Source: a virus. From it: a DNA stretch of 49,962 bases. The stretch lies in the IMG/VR virus record IMGVR_UViG_3300032245_000465, positions 1 through 49,962 of that record. One strand, given 5' to 3'. The translations under genes and the position numbers were made by a program. The notes below the pieces were generated by a model. It saw only the letters and a list, made by a program, of their open reading frames with translations, was not told the DNA's origin and made no database searches. This document shows positions 12,795 to 19,789 of the stretch, piece after piece; the stretch's first letter is position 1, and every line of letters starts with the position of its first letter.

Positions 12795-13334
12795 TTATCT
12801 ATTGAATGCGTCAATTTTTCTATTCAACTGTTGTTTCTGACCTGGGTCAGTAGCAGTTTGTAGATCTTTATGCGCTTGGTATTCGCCTTTAAGGTCACCA
12901 ATGCTACCAGCTAGTGCGCCTAAGCTCATTAACAATACACCACCAATGGTACCAGCTGCCATTGCACCGCCATCGTGTCCCATTGCAAATGCTGTGCCAG
13001 CTGCCATACTGCCAAGAAATCCTAGCTGAACCAATTTGGTTTTAGCTGTGTCCCAGGCTGCTCTTAGGTTCAGCTCGTTTAATTGAGATTCGGCCACAGC
13101 GCCACCGCCTTTAAGTGCTTTTTCAAATGCTGGTCCAAATCGCTGTGCGTCTTGTGGTGTGATTTGATCCACTGGCTTGCCTACAATTTTTTCAGCCATT
13201 GCAATCATTGCCTGCTTTTCTTCAGGCTTTAATTTGGTCTGTAGGGCTTGTGCCACTTGTTGTGGATCGGCTGCTGTAGCTTGTTCAGCTTCTGTAATTA
13301 AATCTGCAAATTTTCTAAAAAATCGTGGGTCCAT
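12795..13334 (-). CDS. Small membrane protein, holin-like candidate (179 aa)
   Basis: The start is the second of two close ATGs, because AGGAG sits 6 nt before it and only 1 nt before the first. N-terminal half (to ~95): charged helices, including LKPEEKQAMIAMAEKIVGK. Residues ~100-145 hold two hydrophobic, Gly/Ala-rich segments (LGFLGSMAAGTAFAMG and AAGTIGGVLLMSLGALAGS) split by a short HDGG turn, i.e. a possible membrane hairpin. The tail is basic and charged. The topology would fit a pore or holin-type protein or a virion protein delivered to membranes. The segment ESQLNELN resembles ESQLDELD in the 970-aa protein. A late motif lies upstream. Confidence 0.65.
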   Translation of the reverse strand: MDPRFFRKFADLITEAEQATAADPQQVAQALQTKLKPEEKQAMIAMAEKIVGKPVDQITPQDAQRFGPAFEKALKGGGAVAESQLNELNLRAAWDTAKTKLVQLGFLGSMAAGTAFAMGHDGGAMAAGTIGGVLLMSLGALAGSIGDLKGEYQAHKDLQTATDPGQKQQLNRKIDAFNR

Positions 13335-13353
13335 GACCATCTCCTAATATTTT

Positions 13354-13361
13354 GTATTTAG
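13354..13361 (-). promoter_or_regulatory. Late promoter motif CTAAATAC
   Basis: Its TAA is the stop codon of the 36-aa ORF (13358-13468). It lies 19 nt upstream of the ATG at 13334, with AGGAG in between. Confidence 0.68.
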
Positions 13362-13468
13362 TGTGGGCCGTAAGGATTTACGGGTCTATCGTAACCGTCA
13401 TCCTCAGGGTACACAGGGTAATTGTTCGGGTCAGTCGTCAGACTTACCACATTTGGCTCTTTTGGCAT
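13358..13468 (-). CDS. Small ORF overlapping the nuclease 3' end (36 aa)
   Basis: The ATG at 13468 has GGAG nine nt upstream. The reading frame differs from that of the nuclease gene, which it overlaps by 38 nt. The peptide begins MPKEPNVVSLTTDPNNYPVY and continues as an acidic, Pro/Tyr/Asn-rich chain ending PYGPH. Composition after the overlap looks protein-like rather than random. It fills what would otherwise be a gap and ends exactly in the next late motif. Family unknown; it may be a small virion peptide. Confidence 0.5.
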   Translation of the reverse strand: MPKEPNVVSLTTDPNNYPVYPEDDGYDRPVNPYGPH

Positions 13469-14249
13469 TTGTAAGTGCTCCGAAGTCTACTTTCCATTCT
13501 GCACCTGGTGCAAGTTCTTTTGCGTTTGCAGGGTACTTGAATGTTATGCCACTTTGTTGATGTATAGTAGCAACAGGCACACGGAACTTGGTTAGGTCGT
13601 TGCCCAGGTTAACATATGGCTTGGTATGTGGGAAGCCCCAGCCAGCAACTTCACCTGTGGCATTGTTGATAACAATCTTATAGAAGCCATGTGGCACAAT
13701 AACACCTTTGCCAATGGTAGGATCACCTGCGCCGTATAGTGCGCCCACATAGATTGTAAATGGTTGGTTACGTTGTACTGCCCAGCCACGTACCGATGTT
13801 TCCAACAGTTTCCAGATTCCACGATTCAATGAACCGTGCTGTGGATACATGTTGGTCATCAAGAATGATTCATATTCAACCTGCTGACTCCAGGATAAGT
13901 CACCGTCTGGTGCGGCATGACCTTTGTCGTAGCCAGTGCCTGCATAGTCAGCTGGTGTAGCACCTGTGCCATTTAGACTAGCGTCTGCAACAAAAGCATT
14001 GGTACGTGGAAAGCAACCAAGTGCATTTTGTGGTAGCAAGGTGTATGCAACATAGGCAGGAATCTTTACAGGTGCATCATATGCAACTAGGTAAGCTTCT
14101 CTACAGATAGGACTAGCAGGACGACTGGATTGTGCAAAACCATATGGACTATGAACTTTACAAGCATCTACCGGTAGTGGAGCACGTTGGTCCCATGCAA
14201 ATGCTGTTGTTGAAACTAGTAATGCTAGAATTGATAACCATTTTTTCAT
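13431..14249 (-). CDS. Exported DNA/RNA non-specific endonuclease (NucA/EndoG type)
   Basis: A 272-aa protein from MKKWLSILALLVSTTAFA, where AAAGG precedes the ATG. The first ~18 residues are a typical signal peptide (Lys-Lys, hydrophobic core, AFA cleavage site). The catalytic DRGH motif appears as DKGH (108-111) in YDKGHAAPDGDLSW. TNMYPQ (132-137) and NRGIWKLLE (142-150) supply the Mg2+-binding Asn and the conserved NxGxWxxLE helix. Such enzymes degrade DNA and RNA without sequence specificity using a ββα-metal fold. A secreted version suggests host nucleic-acid breakdown, periplasmic action or action after lysis. It follows the 217-aa gene without its own promoter. Confidence 0.88.
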   Translation of the reverse strand: MKKWLSILALLVSTTAFAWDQRAPLPVDACKVHSPYGFAQSSRPASPICREAYLVAYDAPVKIPAYVAYTLLPQNALGCFPRTNAFVADASLNGTGATPADYAGTGYDKGHAAPDGDLSWSQQVEYESFLMTNMYPQHGSLNRGIWKLLETSVRGWAVQRNQPFTIYVGALYGAGDPTIGKGVIVPHGFYKIVINNATGEVAGWGFPHTKPYVNLGNDLTKFRVPVATIHQQSGITFKYPANAKELAPGAEWKVDFGALTNAKRAKCGKSDD

Positions 14250-14266
14250 TGAAATACCTTTTAATC

Positions 14267-14920
14267 TTACCAAGCTCTGCAGGACCAATAACGTGCTTTC
14301 CAACGTGGGCCAGGGTTGGCACAGTTGTGACGAGCACGAAAACTCTTACGGCGTTTGGGATTACTTTTTTTAATTTTCATGGTCTTGTCGCCAAAGTTAA
14401 CTTTGACAATATTGCCATTGGGTTTGCGGACATAAACTTTGCTCTTCTTGACATCACCTTGCATGGGCTTGCCAAGTGGAACTGAGCGTCCGTGATACTC
14501 AGCTTCGTTGATGCCAGCCACATGAACATGATTGTCTTCTTCATCTTCATCGTGTTTGACATCGTGGCGCATCCACTCACGTGGATCGTGCTTACGATTG
14601 TATGGAGCAAATGCTCCGCCATGGATTGGGCTCATGACTCCGGTAGGGTTACCATGGCTCTTGTTCCAGCCTGGAATAGCACTAGCACTGTCTGGTGCTG
14701 TGCTAATCATTGTTGGATCTTCCATTAACATACCAGCGCCTACTAGCATAGACACTGCATGTTCATCAAGTTCAATGATTACATCGCCAGATTCTGTAAG
14801 TTCAGTTACCACTGATTCAATCACAGTATCTGTGCTTAACTCAATATCAAACGCATCCCCGGGAACTGGGTTCTCGGCGATAAATGCTTGCTCTGCGATG
14901 TAGTCTTTTAAAGATTTCAT
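14267..14920 (-). CDS. Acidic protein with basic Arg/Cys/Trp C-terminal motif (217 aa)
   Basis: Starts MKSLKDYIAEQAFIAENPVP. The N-terminal ~75 residues are acidic and contain a strand-rich VIIELDEHAVSML segment. A Gly/Pro/His-rich middle and an acidic DEDEEDNHVHVAGINE stretch follow. The C-terminus is basic and compact: SNPKRRKSFRARHNCANPGP then RWKARYWSCRAW. That R/K-S-F-R-A-R-H-x-C ... YWSC-x-W ending is a recurring module in T4-like phage proteins, perhaps a small zinc-binding domain using His and the two Cys. The function is unknown. It shares ATGA with the 970-aa gene. Confidence 0.65.
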   Translation of the reverse strand: MKSLKDYIAEQAFIAENPVPGDAFDIELSTDTVIESVVTELTESGDVIIELDEHAVSMLVGAGMLMEDPTMISTAPDSASAIPGWNKSHGNPTGVMSPIHGGAFAPYNRKHDPREWMRHDVKHDEDEEDNHVHVAGINEAEYHGRSVPLGKPMQGDVKKSKVYVRKPNGNIVKVNFGDKTMKIKKSNPKRRKSFRARHNCANPGPRWKARYWSCRAW

Positions 14921-17829
14921 TTTTGAACCTTGATGCTGTTGTACATTGCTGCCAGTTTGCCTTCAAGTGCAAATACTTCTTCTGTCACTGGGTTGGCTGC
15001 TTTGTTGGCTGTGTATGGATCTTGGTGTTTTTTACGATTAAGATCTGCCCCTTGATCATTGATTGTTTCTTGATCCACATACTGCTCGTTTGGTTCGTTG
15101 GCATATCCATCGTCTTCATCGTCTTCAGCTTCTACTACTAGTAGTCCTGCAATTCGACGAATTTCATCAAGTTCTTTTTTGTCTTTAACAGCTTTTTTCA
15201 TTGGCTCTTTTTTGTCGCCATCTTTGTCCATGTCTAGGAAGTCAGGCTTGCTTTCCATCATGCCACCTGAACTCCAGCATTCTGCCATGCCATGCTTGGG
15301 ACACATCTCGCCTTCAGCGGTCATGTTACATGCAGACTCTTGAACTGGTGAGCTGAGACCTGCTAGGCGAGCAAGTTCATCTAGTTCAACATCAACTTGT
15401 TCTGGCGGTGCTGGCAACTGATGATCATCAGGTACAGATGGGTTGTGAAAGAAATCGTCTCTTTGTTTGTTTTCTTCGCCCATGAGCTTGCGCTTGGTGT
15501 GGCGATGAATTTCCAAAGCATCACGTAGCTTGTCACCCATATGACCGGTGCGTTTGTATTCGTCTAGCTCCGAGTGAAGCTCAGTTAGCATTTCTTCAAC
15601 TGTTTGGTCTGTTTCTCTGACCATCTCAGCAAAGTTAGTTCCTTCGCTTACTTTCTTTGGCAGACCTTTGTGCTTGGTACTGGCAAAGTCTTTGGCATCT
15701 TTTTTACTCATGCCACTAGCTGCCTTCTTTAATTCAGAGCTTGCACCTTTGACTTTTTTGCCTTTGTGCATGGCATGTACCATGCCCATGAATTTCTGTT
15801 GCTGTTTGCTCACTGCTTTTTCACTCAGCAACAATGTGTCTAGTTCAGCCATGGTGTCTTCAACAAATGTATCAAGTTTGATAGACTCACCAACACGGGC
15901 ACCTTTGTGTTTGTATGCCTTGGCTGTCACACGCTCTGGGCCAAAGTTTTTCTTTGGGCGGCCTTTCTTTTTAGGGCCATCGCTGGTTGCAGTCTTCTTG
16001 ACACCTTTTTTCTCGTTGCCGTATTCATCGTAATCGTCATCGTTTCCAGTGTCATCACGATCGCTACGATAACCATACTTCTTGCCACTGTTGCGCTCGC
16101 TCTCAGGATCAGTGTTTACACCTTTCATGGCGCCTTGCATGCCTTTGAGCAAGTTCATGTCTAGTTCGTCTAGTTGACTTTCCATTACACCTTGATCGCG
16201 CATACGCTGTTTTAGTTTTTCTAATCCAGCACTGCTGGTTGGACTCTTACTGGCTTCGTCATCTAGATCTTTAGTAGACAGCTTCCAATCGTCACCACCT
16301 TTGGATTTGCGTTGGAATGCAGGAATCTTGCTCTTGTCAACTTTGTCTTGGTACTCGCCTTCATGAACTTCGTCGCCCTTGCTCTGCATATAGTCACGTG
16401 CTGTGTCTAGGTAGTCAACTGCTTTTGTAATTTTTGCTTGTACCCACTCTGGCAGATTCTCATCTGCATCAAGTATACTGCGTAGTTCTTGTGCGGCGTC
16501 TTGTGCTGTTTCAAGATCTTGATCAGCCATTTCGCCTTCGCGGTCATACTCACCGCTGTCTTGTTGGCCAAAATTGGTTTCATTGACTTTATTAACATTG
16601 GGTTTCGCACCCAAGTAAGTAAATCGATTTGTGCTGTCCCATTCCTGAAACGCTGCCTTTGCTTCTGCAGAGCTGGTAGCCTTGACTTGAGTGCTGTGGG
16701 TTTTGCCTGGCTTTTTGCTATCTTTGTAGGTAACTGTATATTTGGTGGCGCCTTGAGTTTCGCCTTCGTTGACGTCGTCTTTGTATTTGTTGTACTTGTC
16801 ACGTACTTTGTCAAGGTCTTTGCCTTCACGTCCGGCCTTGGCCAATGCCTCCATGCCTTCCTTGCCATACTTCTCATAGCCTTTGGCAGCACGACTCATG
16901 GTTCGCTTGCCTTCACTTTCCTTTACAGGATATGTCTTGCCATCAACTTCAAATTCATCTTTGTGTTGTGCTTTGGCTTTGGCTAGCTCACCTGAGAATT
17001 CGTTGCCTTCTTTTTCTTTGGTTTTGCCGGCACGTAGTGCGGCTAGGTCATTGGCATCAATTTTGTCAGCTGGTGGGGACATCTTGGCAATTTTTTGTTG
17101 CTTGGGACTTAGCATGTCTTCATCCATGTCAACCTCACCCAAGTGACCAAATTGAACATCGTCTGTGTTGGTGAATCTAGTACTCTTTAAACGTCCTGGT
17201 AATTCGGCATTCAGAATGATATATTCTAATTCTTCAGGTGTTGGGTTTACTTGTTCAAGGTCATTCACTAGATCGCCCATGGCGTCATTGTCCCACATGT
17301 CATTTCCGTACAGTGCGGCAATAGCATGATATCCCATCATGTCTGGATCATCATCTAGTGCGTCCTGGAGACGTCTTTTGCCCCCACGCTTTGATGCTTC
17401 GTCCAACTCAGTGCCTTCTGCATAAGGATTAGCTGGTCCACGATACGCAGGATTTTTTGCTCCTGGAAGTTTTGATCCTGGTTTGCCCATGCCCGGAGCT
17501 GTTACTCTTAGACTTTGACTTGCCTTGCCTTGCATTCTTTGCTTGAGTTCATCTTGTCCTAGATTTCCTGCTGAGGCAGCAGCTTGACGACCTGCCAGTC
17601 TATCAGTGCCACCATCACGAAGACCACGCCCTGGATGATAATAGGTAGCTTCGTTGCTGTTTGCTTTTTCTGCCAAGAAGCGTTCGTTCAAACGATCAAC
17701 TAAACTACGGGATGCAGTTGGTGCGCTTTCGTTTAGGTCTTTAAGGATGCTATCCTTTTTAACTTCCACTGGCTGCAGAGCGTTCAGCTTGCCGAGAATG
17801 CTATAAATGTTATTGTGATTGGTAGTCAT
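14917..17829 (-). CDS. Large charged low-complexity protein (970 aa), head/scaffold-like candidate
   Basis: Starts MTTNHNNIYSILGKLNALQP. It is almost entirely Lys/Glu/Asp/Gly-rich, with no hydrophobic core. Repeated short motifs include LDEL/LDEI followed by ARLAGL or RRIAGL (about residues 835 and 905), several L-x-E sequences (TELDEAS, SQLDELD) that fit the cleavage rule of T4-type prohead proteases, an AT-hook-like KKKGRPKKNFG, a Cys/His cluster CNMTAEGEMCPKHGMAEC, and an Asp-rich DFLDMDKDGDKKEPM resembling a calcium loop. The composition suggests a scaffold, internal head or DNA-associated virion protein. I do not recognise it as a named T4 gene. Confidence 0.65.
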   Translation of the reverse strand: MTTNHNNIYSILGKLNALQPVEVKKDSILKDLNESAPTASRSLVDRLNERFLAEKANSNEATYYHPGRGLRDGGTDRLAGRQAAASAGNLGQDELKQRMQGKASQSLRVTAPGMGKPGSKLPGAKNPAYRGPANPYAEGTELDEASKRGGKRRLQDALDDDPDMMGYHAIAALYGNDMWDNDAMGDLVNDLEQVNPTPEELEYIILNAELPGRLKSTRFTNTDDVQFGHLGEVDMDEDMLSPKQQKIAKMSPPADKIDANDLAALRAGKTKEKEGNEFSGELAKAKAQHKDEFEVDGKTYPVKESEGKRTMSRAAKGYEKYGKEGMEALAKAGREGKDLDKVRDKYNKYKDDVNEGETQGATKYTVTYKDSKKPGKTHSTQVKATSSAEAKAAFQEWDSTNRFTYLGAKPNVNKVNETNFGQQDSGEYDREGEMADQDLETAQDAAQELRSILDADENLPEWVQAKITKAVDYLDTARDYMQSKGDEVHEGEYQDKVDKSKIPAFQRKSKGGDDWKLSTKDLDDEASKSPTSSAGLEKLKQRMRDQGVMESQLDELDMNLLKGMQGAMKGVNTDPESERNSGKKYGYRSDRDDTGNDDDYDEYGNEKKGVKKTATSDGPKKKGRPKKNFGPERVTAKAYKHKGARVGESIKLDTFVEDTMAELDTLLLSEKAVSKQQQKFMGMVHAMHKGKKVKGASSELKKAASGMSKKDAKDFASTKHKGLPKKVSEGTNFAEMVRETDQTVEEMLTELHSELDEYKRTGHMGDKLRDALEIHRHTKRKLMGEENKQRDDFFHNPSVPDDHQLPAPPEQVDVELDELARLAGLSSPVQESACNMTAEGEMCPKHGMAECWSSGGMMESKPDFLDMDKDGDKKEPMKKAVKDKKELDEIRRIAGLLVVEAEDDEDDGYANEPNEQYVDQETINDQGADLNRKKHQDPYTANKAANPVTEEVFALEGKLAAMYNSIKVQK

Positions 17830-17831
17830 GC

Positions 17832-18440
17832 TTATTTTCCTCTTGGAGCAGTATTTGATTTTAATACGCTTTTGTTATTCATTGGGAAGTCCAATGATGT
17901 TTTTGCAGACGCTTCTGCAGGAACTTCCTTGGCCAGTATCTGATCGTTAACACCAGTGTATTGAGTGCCACCGTGTTTTTGTTTTTCTAGTTCAGCTAAC
18001 AAACTACCAACATGTTTGTCCCCAACGGAGTCTTGTGCAGTCTGTGACTTCATTTCAGGCTGCAATAAAATTGGGCTGTCTTCTTTGTCGCTTGTTTCCA
18101 CTTCCCATTCGTCGTCGCCTTCAAAGAATGAATTAGTGACATAAATTTGTTGTAAGGGAATACCAGTGTGTGCATGAATGCTTTGTTGCACTTGTGGCGG
18201 AATAGCTGGATAATCAGTGGTCGCATCAAATTGATGACGTTCCACTGGGCCCAGTGTGGCAAATTCGCGGCAGTTACACACTGGCATGCTTTTAGGCTTG
18301 GTAATGTCTGACAGACGGTAAGCAGAAAGAGCACGTTCAATACGCTCTAGCACTTCTGCATCTAGATTGCAATTTGCTAGTTGTACACGGAAAGTGTATG
18401 AACGCTTGCTTTCCATTAGGTAATCGGTAAACTTTTTCAT
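17832..18440 (-). CDS. Hypothetical late protein (202 aa)
   Basis: Starts MKKFTDYLMESKRSYTFRVQ, with AGGATCC and a late motif upstream. The N-terminal half looks folded (strands and helix, with CNLDAEVLERIERAL and CNCREFATLG). The second half is hydrophilic. The YTFRVQLANC segment suggests a ferredoxin-like or small αβ fold, but I cannot name a family. It is followed 2 nt later by the 970-aa gene, so both belong to one late operon. Confidence 0.65.
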   Translation of the reverse strand: MKKFTDYLMESKRSYTFRVQLANCNLDAEVLERIERALSAYRLSDITKPKSMPVCNCREFATLGPVERHQFDATTDYPAIPPQVQQSIHAHTGIPLQQIYVTNSFFEGDDEWEVETSDKEDSPILLQPEMKSQTAQDSVGDKHVGSLLAELEKQKHGGTQYTGVNDQILAKEVPAEASAKTSLDFPMNNKSVLKSNTAPRGK

Positions 18441-18458
18441 GGCGGATCCTATATTGTC

Positions 18459-18466
18459 TATTTATG
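18459..18466 (-). promoter_or_regulatory. Late promoter motif CATAAATA
   Basis: T4-type late element 18 nt upstream of the ATG at 18440 and just after the gp16 stop codon. Confidence 0.7.
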
Positions 18467-18467
18467 C

Positions 18468-18965
18468 TTATTTTGTCTTTTGGCTGTCTTGATTCTTGCC
18501 TAATATGCTAGCAATCAATGAATTGCGGTCTAGTACAATGCCTTTGCCATCCACTGGCTCATCCGGTATATCAGTGCCTTCTTTTTTGGCCTGCTGATCC
18601 AAACGTGCTTTTTTGAGCTGTAAATCTACCATTCTTAGCTTTTTATCTAACTTGGCTTGCTTTGCTGTGATGGCATGTCCTAGTAACATACCTGCTGTTT
18701 GGAATATCACACCCGAATAGCGTGGTTCTACATTCATACCCAGGTCCATTAAATCCTCAAACTTGTCCTGTGCAAGTTTTGCCAGCTCATCCATTTCTGT
18801 GTCTGCTGTTTCTAGGTCGCGGACTGTGGGCAAGGCAGCGTCAATTTTGTCTATTGCATCGTCAATGGCTGTTATGGTTGCACGGTGCTGTTCTAGCTCT
18901 ATAGGCTGTTCAGCATCTCCCTCCACAGAGGGCAAATCAAACAGTTGTTCTAATTTTTTAGTCAT
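18468..18965 (-). CDS. 16: Terminase small subunit gp16-like
   Basis: A 165-aa protein from the ATG giving MTKKLEQLFDLPSVEGDAEQ; T4 gp16 is 164 aa. The N-terminal LFDLPS...E motif, the central helical pair ending in LGMNVEPRYSGVIFQTAGML, and the Lys-rich coil KLDKKLRMVDLQLKKARLDQ match the gp16 layout: an N-terminal motif for gp17 contact, a central oligomerisation coil, a variable tail. It binds concatemeric DNA and regulates gp17 ATPase. It lies between gp4 and the scaffold-like block, separated from gp17. A longer start would overlap gp4. Confidence 0.75.
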   Translation of the reverse strand: MTKKLEQLFDLPSVEGDAEQPIELEQHRATITAIDDAIDKIDAALPTVRDLETADTEMDELAKLAQDKFEDLMDLGMNVEPRYSGVIFQTAGMLLGHAITAKQAKLDKKLRMVDLQLKKARLDQQAKKEGTDIPDEPVDGKGIVLDRNSLIASILGKNQDSQKTK

Positions 18966-18968
18966 GCT

Positions 18969-18976
18969 GTATTTAC
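18969..18976 (-). promoter_or_regulatory. Late promoter motif GTAAATAC
   Basis: It contains the gp4 stop codon (TAA) and ends 3 nt before the gp16 ATG, so a transcript from it would be nearly leaderless. Confidence 0.55.
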
Positions 18977-19407
18977 CGAGCTTTTCCTTTGTGAAAAATC
19001 TCATTCTCAGTAACTACTCGAAACTTCAATCCATGGTGATTGCACCACGCACTTGCCGCTTGCCATTTGGCCATGTTAAGTGCTACATAGGCTCTGTCAC
19101 GTGGATTACGTGCAGACTCTAGTGTGGTTTCAGTACTGGGTTTGATTTCAATTAACTCAGCATGTTTTTGTTGGTTTTTGTCTATATAGATAATAAGAAA
19201 ATCAGGCACATAGATAGTTTGTTTATTGGTAAACGGATTTCTATAGGGTATGTTGATTGACTCGCTGGCCCATTGTAGAATTGCAGGATTGTTATCGCAA
19301 AACTGCATGAATGCAAATTCCCATCCACTGCGATATGTAGGAGTACCTTTGCCTATGTACTTGCCTGCGTTCTTGATTTGAAATTTGCCTTGTGCATATT
19401 TTCCCAT
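18973..19407 (-). CDS. 4: Head completion protein gp4 (TnsA/PD-(D/E)XK fold)
   Basis: A 144-aa protein (T4 gp4 is 150 aa). YRSGWEFAFMQFCD (25-38) gives the first acidic residue Glu30, YVPDFLI (66-72) gives Asp69, and LIEIKP (85-90) gives Glu87-x-Lys89. This is the E...PD...ExK arrangement of TnsA-like nucleases. In T4, gp4 works with gp50/gp65 to complete the head after packaging and is needed for stable DNA ends. GAGGT precedes the ATG. The neighbours are tail and terminase genes. Confidence 0.83.
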   Translation of the reverse strand: MGKYAQGKFQIKNAGKYIGKGTPTYRSGWEFAFMQFCDNNPAILQWASESINIPYRNPFTNKQTIYVPDFLIIYIDKNQQKHAELIEIKPSTETTLESARNPRDRAYVALNMAKWQAASAWCNHHGLKFRVVTENEIFHKGKAR

Positions 19408-19414
19408 TTGAACC

Positions 19415-19789
19415 TCAGAGCATTATTGCACGGTATACGTATTGATTAACAGTTGGAACGTTATTCAATCCTAGTAGGCTTGTGCCCACACGATTGAGAT
19501 TTAAAAACATTGCCAGATATTGATTGATTTCACCAGGAGGAACTCTTTGAAATTGTTGTAGTGCTACCATTGGATCCATTGACTGACTTATTGCAGTATA
19601 CACCACTGCACTAGCCAGTATGGATGCACTCATGGAATTTTCTGTTATTCTTTCAAAAAATGCTTGAATAGCATCATTTACGTTTTGCGTTACATTCATT
19701 GGAGGCAAAACTAGATTGTTAAAATATTGATTTGGATTGTCCTGATTAAAAGGATCAAAGCTAATAGGTGATATGTTCGTGGCGTTCAT
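19415..19789 (-). CDS. Small virion-type hypothetical protein (124 aa)
   Basis: Starts MNATNISPISFDPFNQDNPN at an ATG sharing TAATG with the preceding gene's stop. It is Asn/Gln-rich and mostly helical, with a middle segment NDAIQAFFERITENSMSASI and a C-terminal NRVGTSLLGLNN. Its position between a tail-tube-fold protein and gp4 suggests a baseplate or neck component. I cannot match it to a specific T4 gene by eye. Confidence 0.6.
   Translation of the reverse strand: MNATNISPISFDPFNQDNPNQYFNNLVLPPMNVTQNVNDAIQAFFERITENSMSASILASAVVYTAISQSMDPMVALQQFQRVPPGEINQYLAMFLNLNRVGTSLLGLNNVPTVNQYVYRAIML

Noticed and set aside
15098-17174. Plus-strand frames inside the 970-aa gene
   Set aside because: They are shadows caused by the biased composition of the minus-strand gene and lack start signals.
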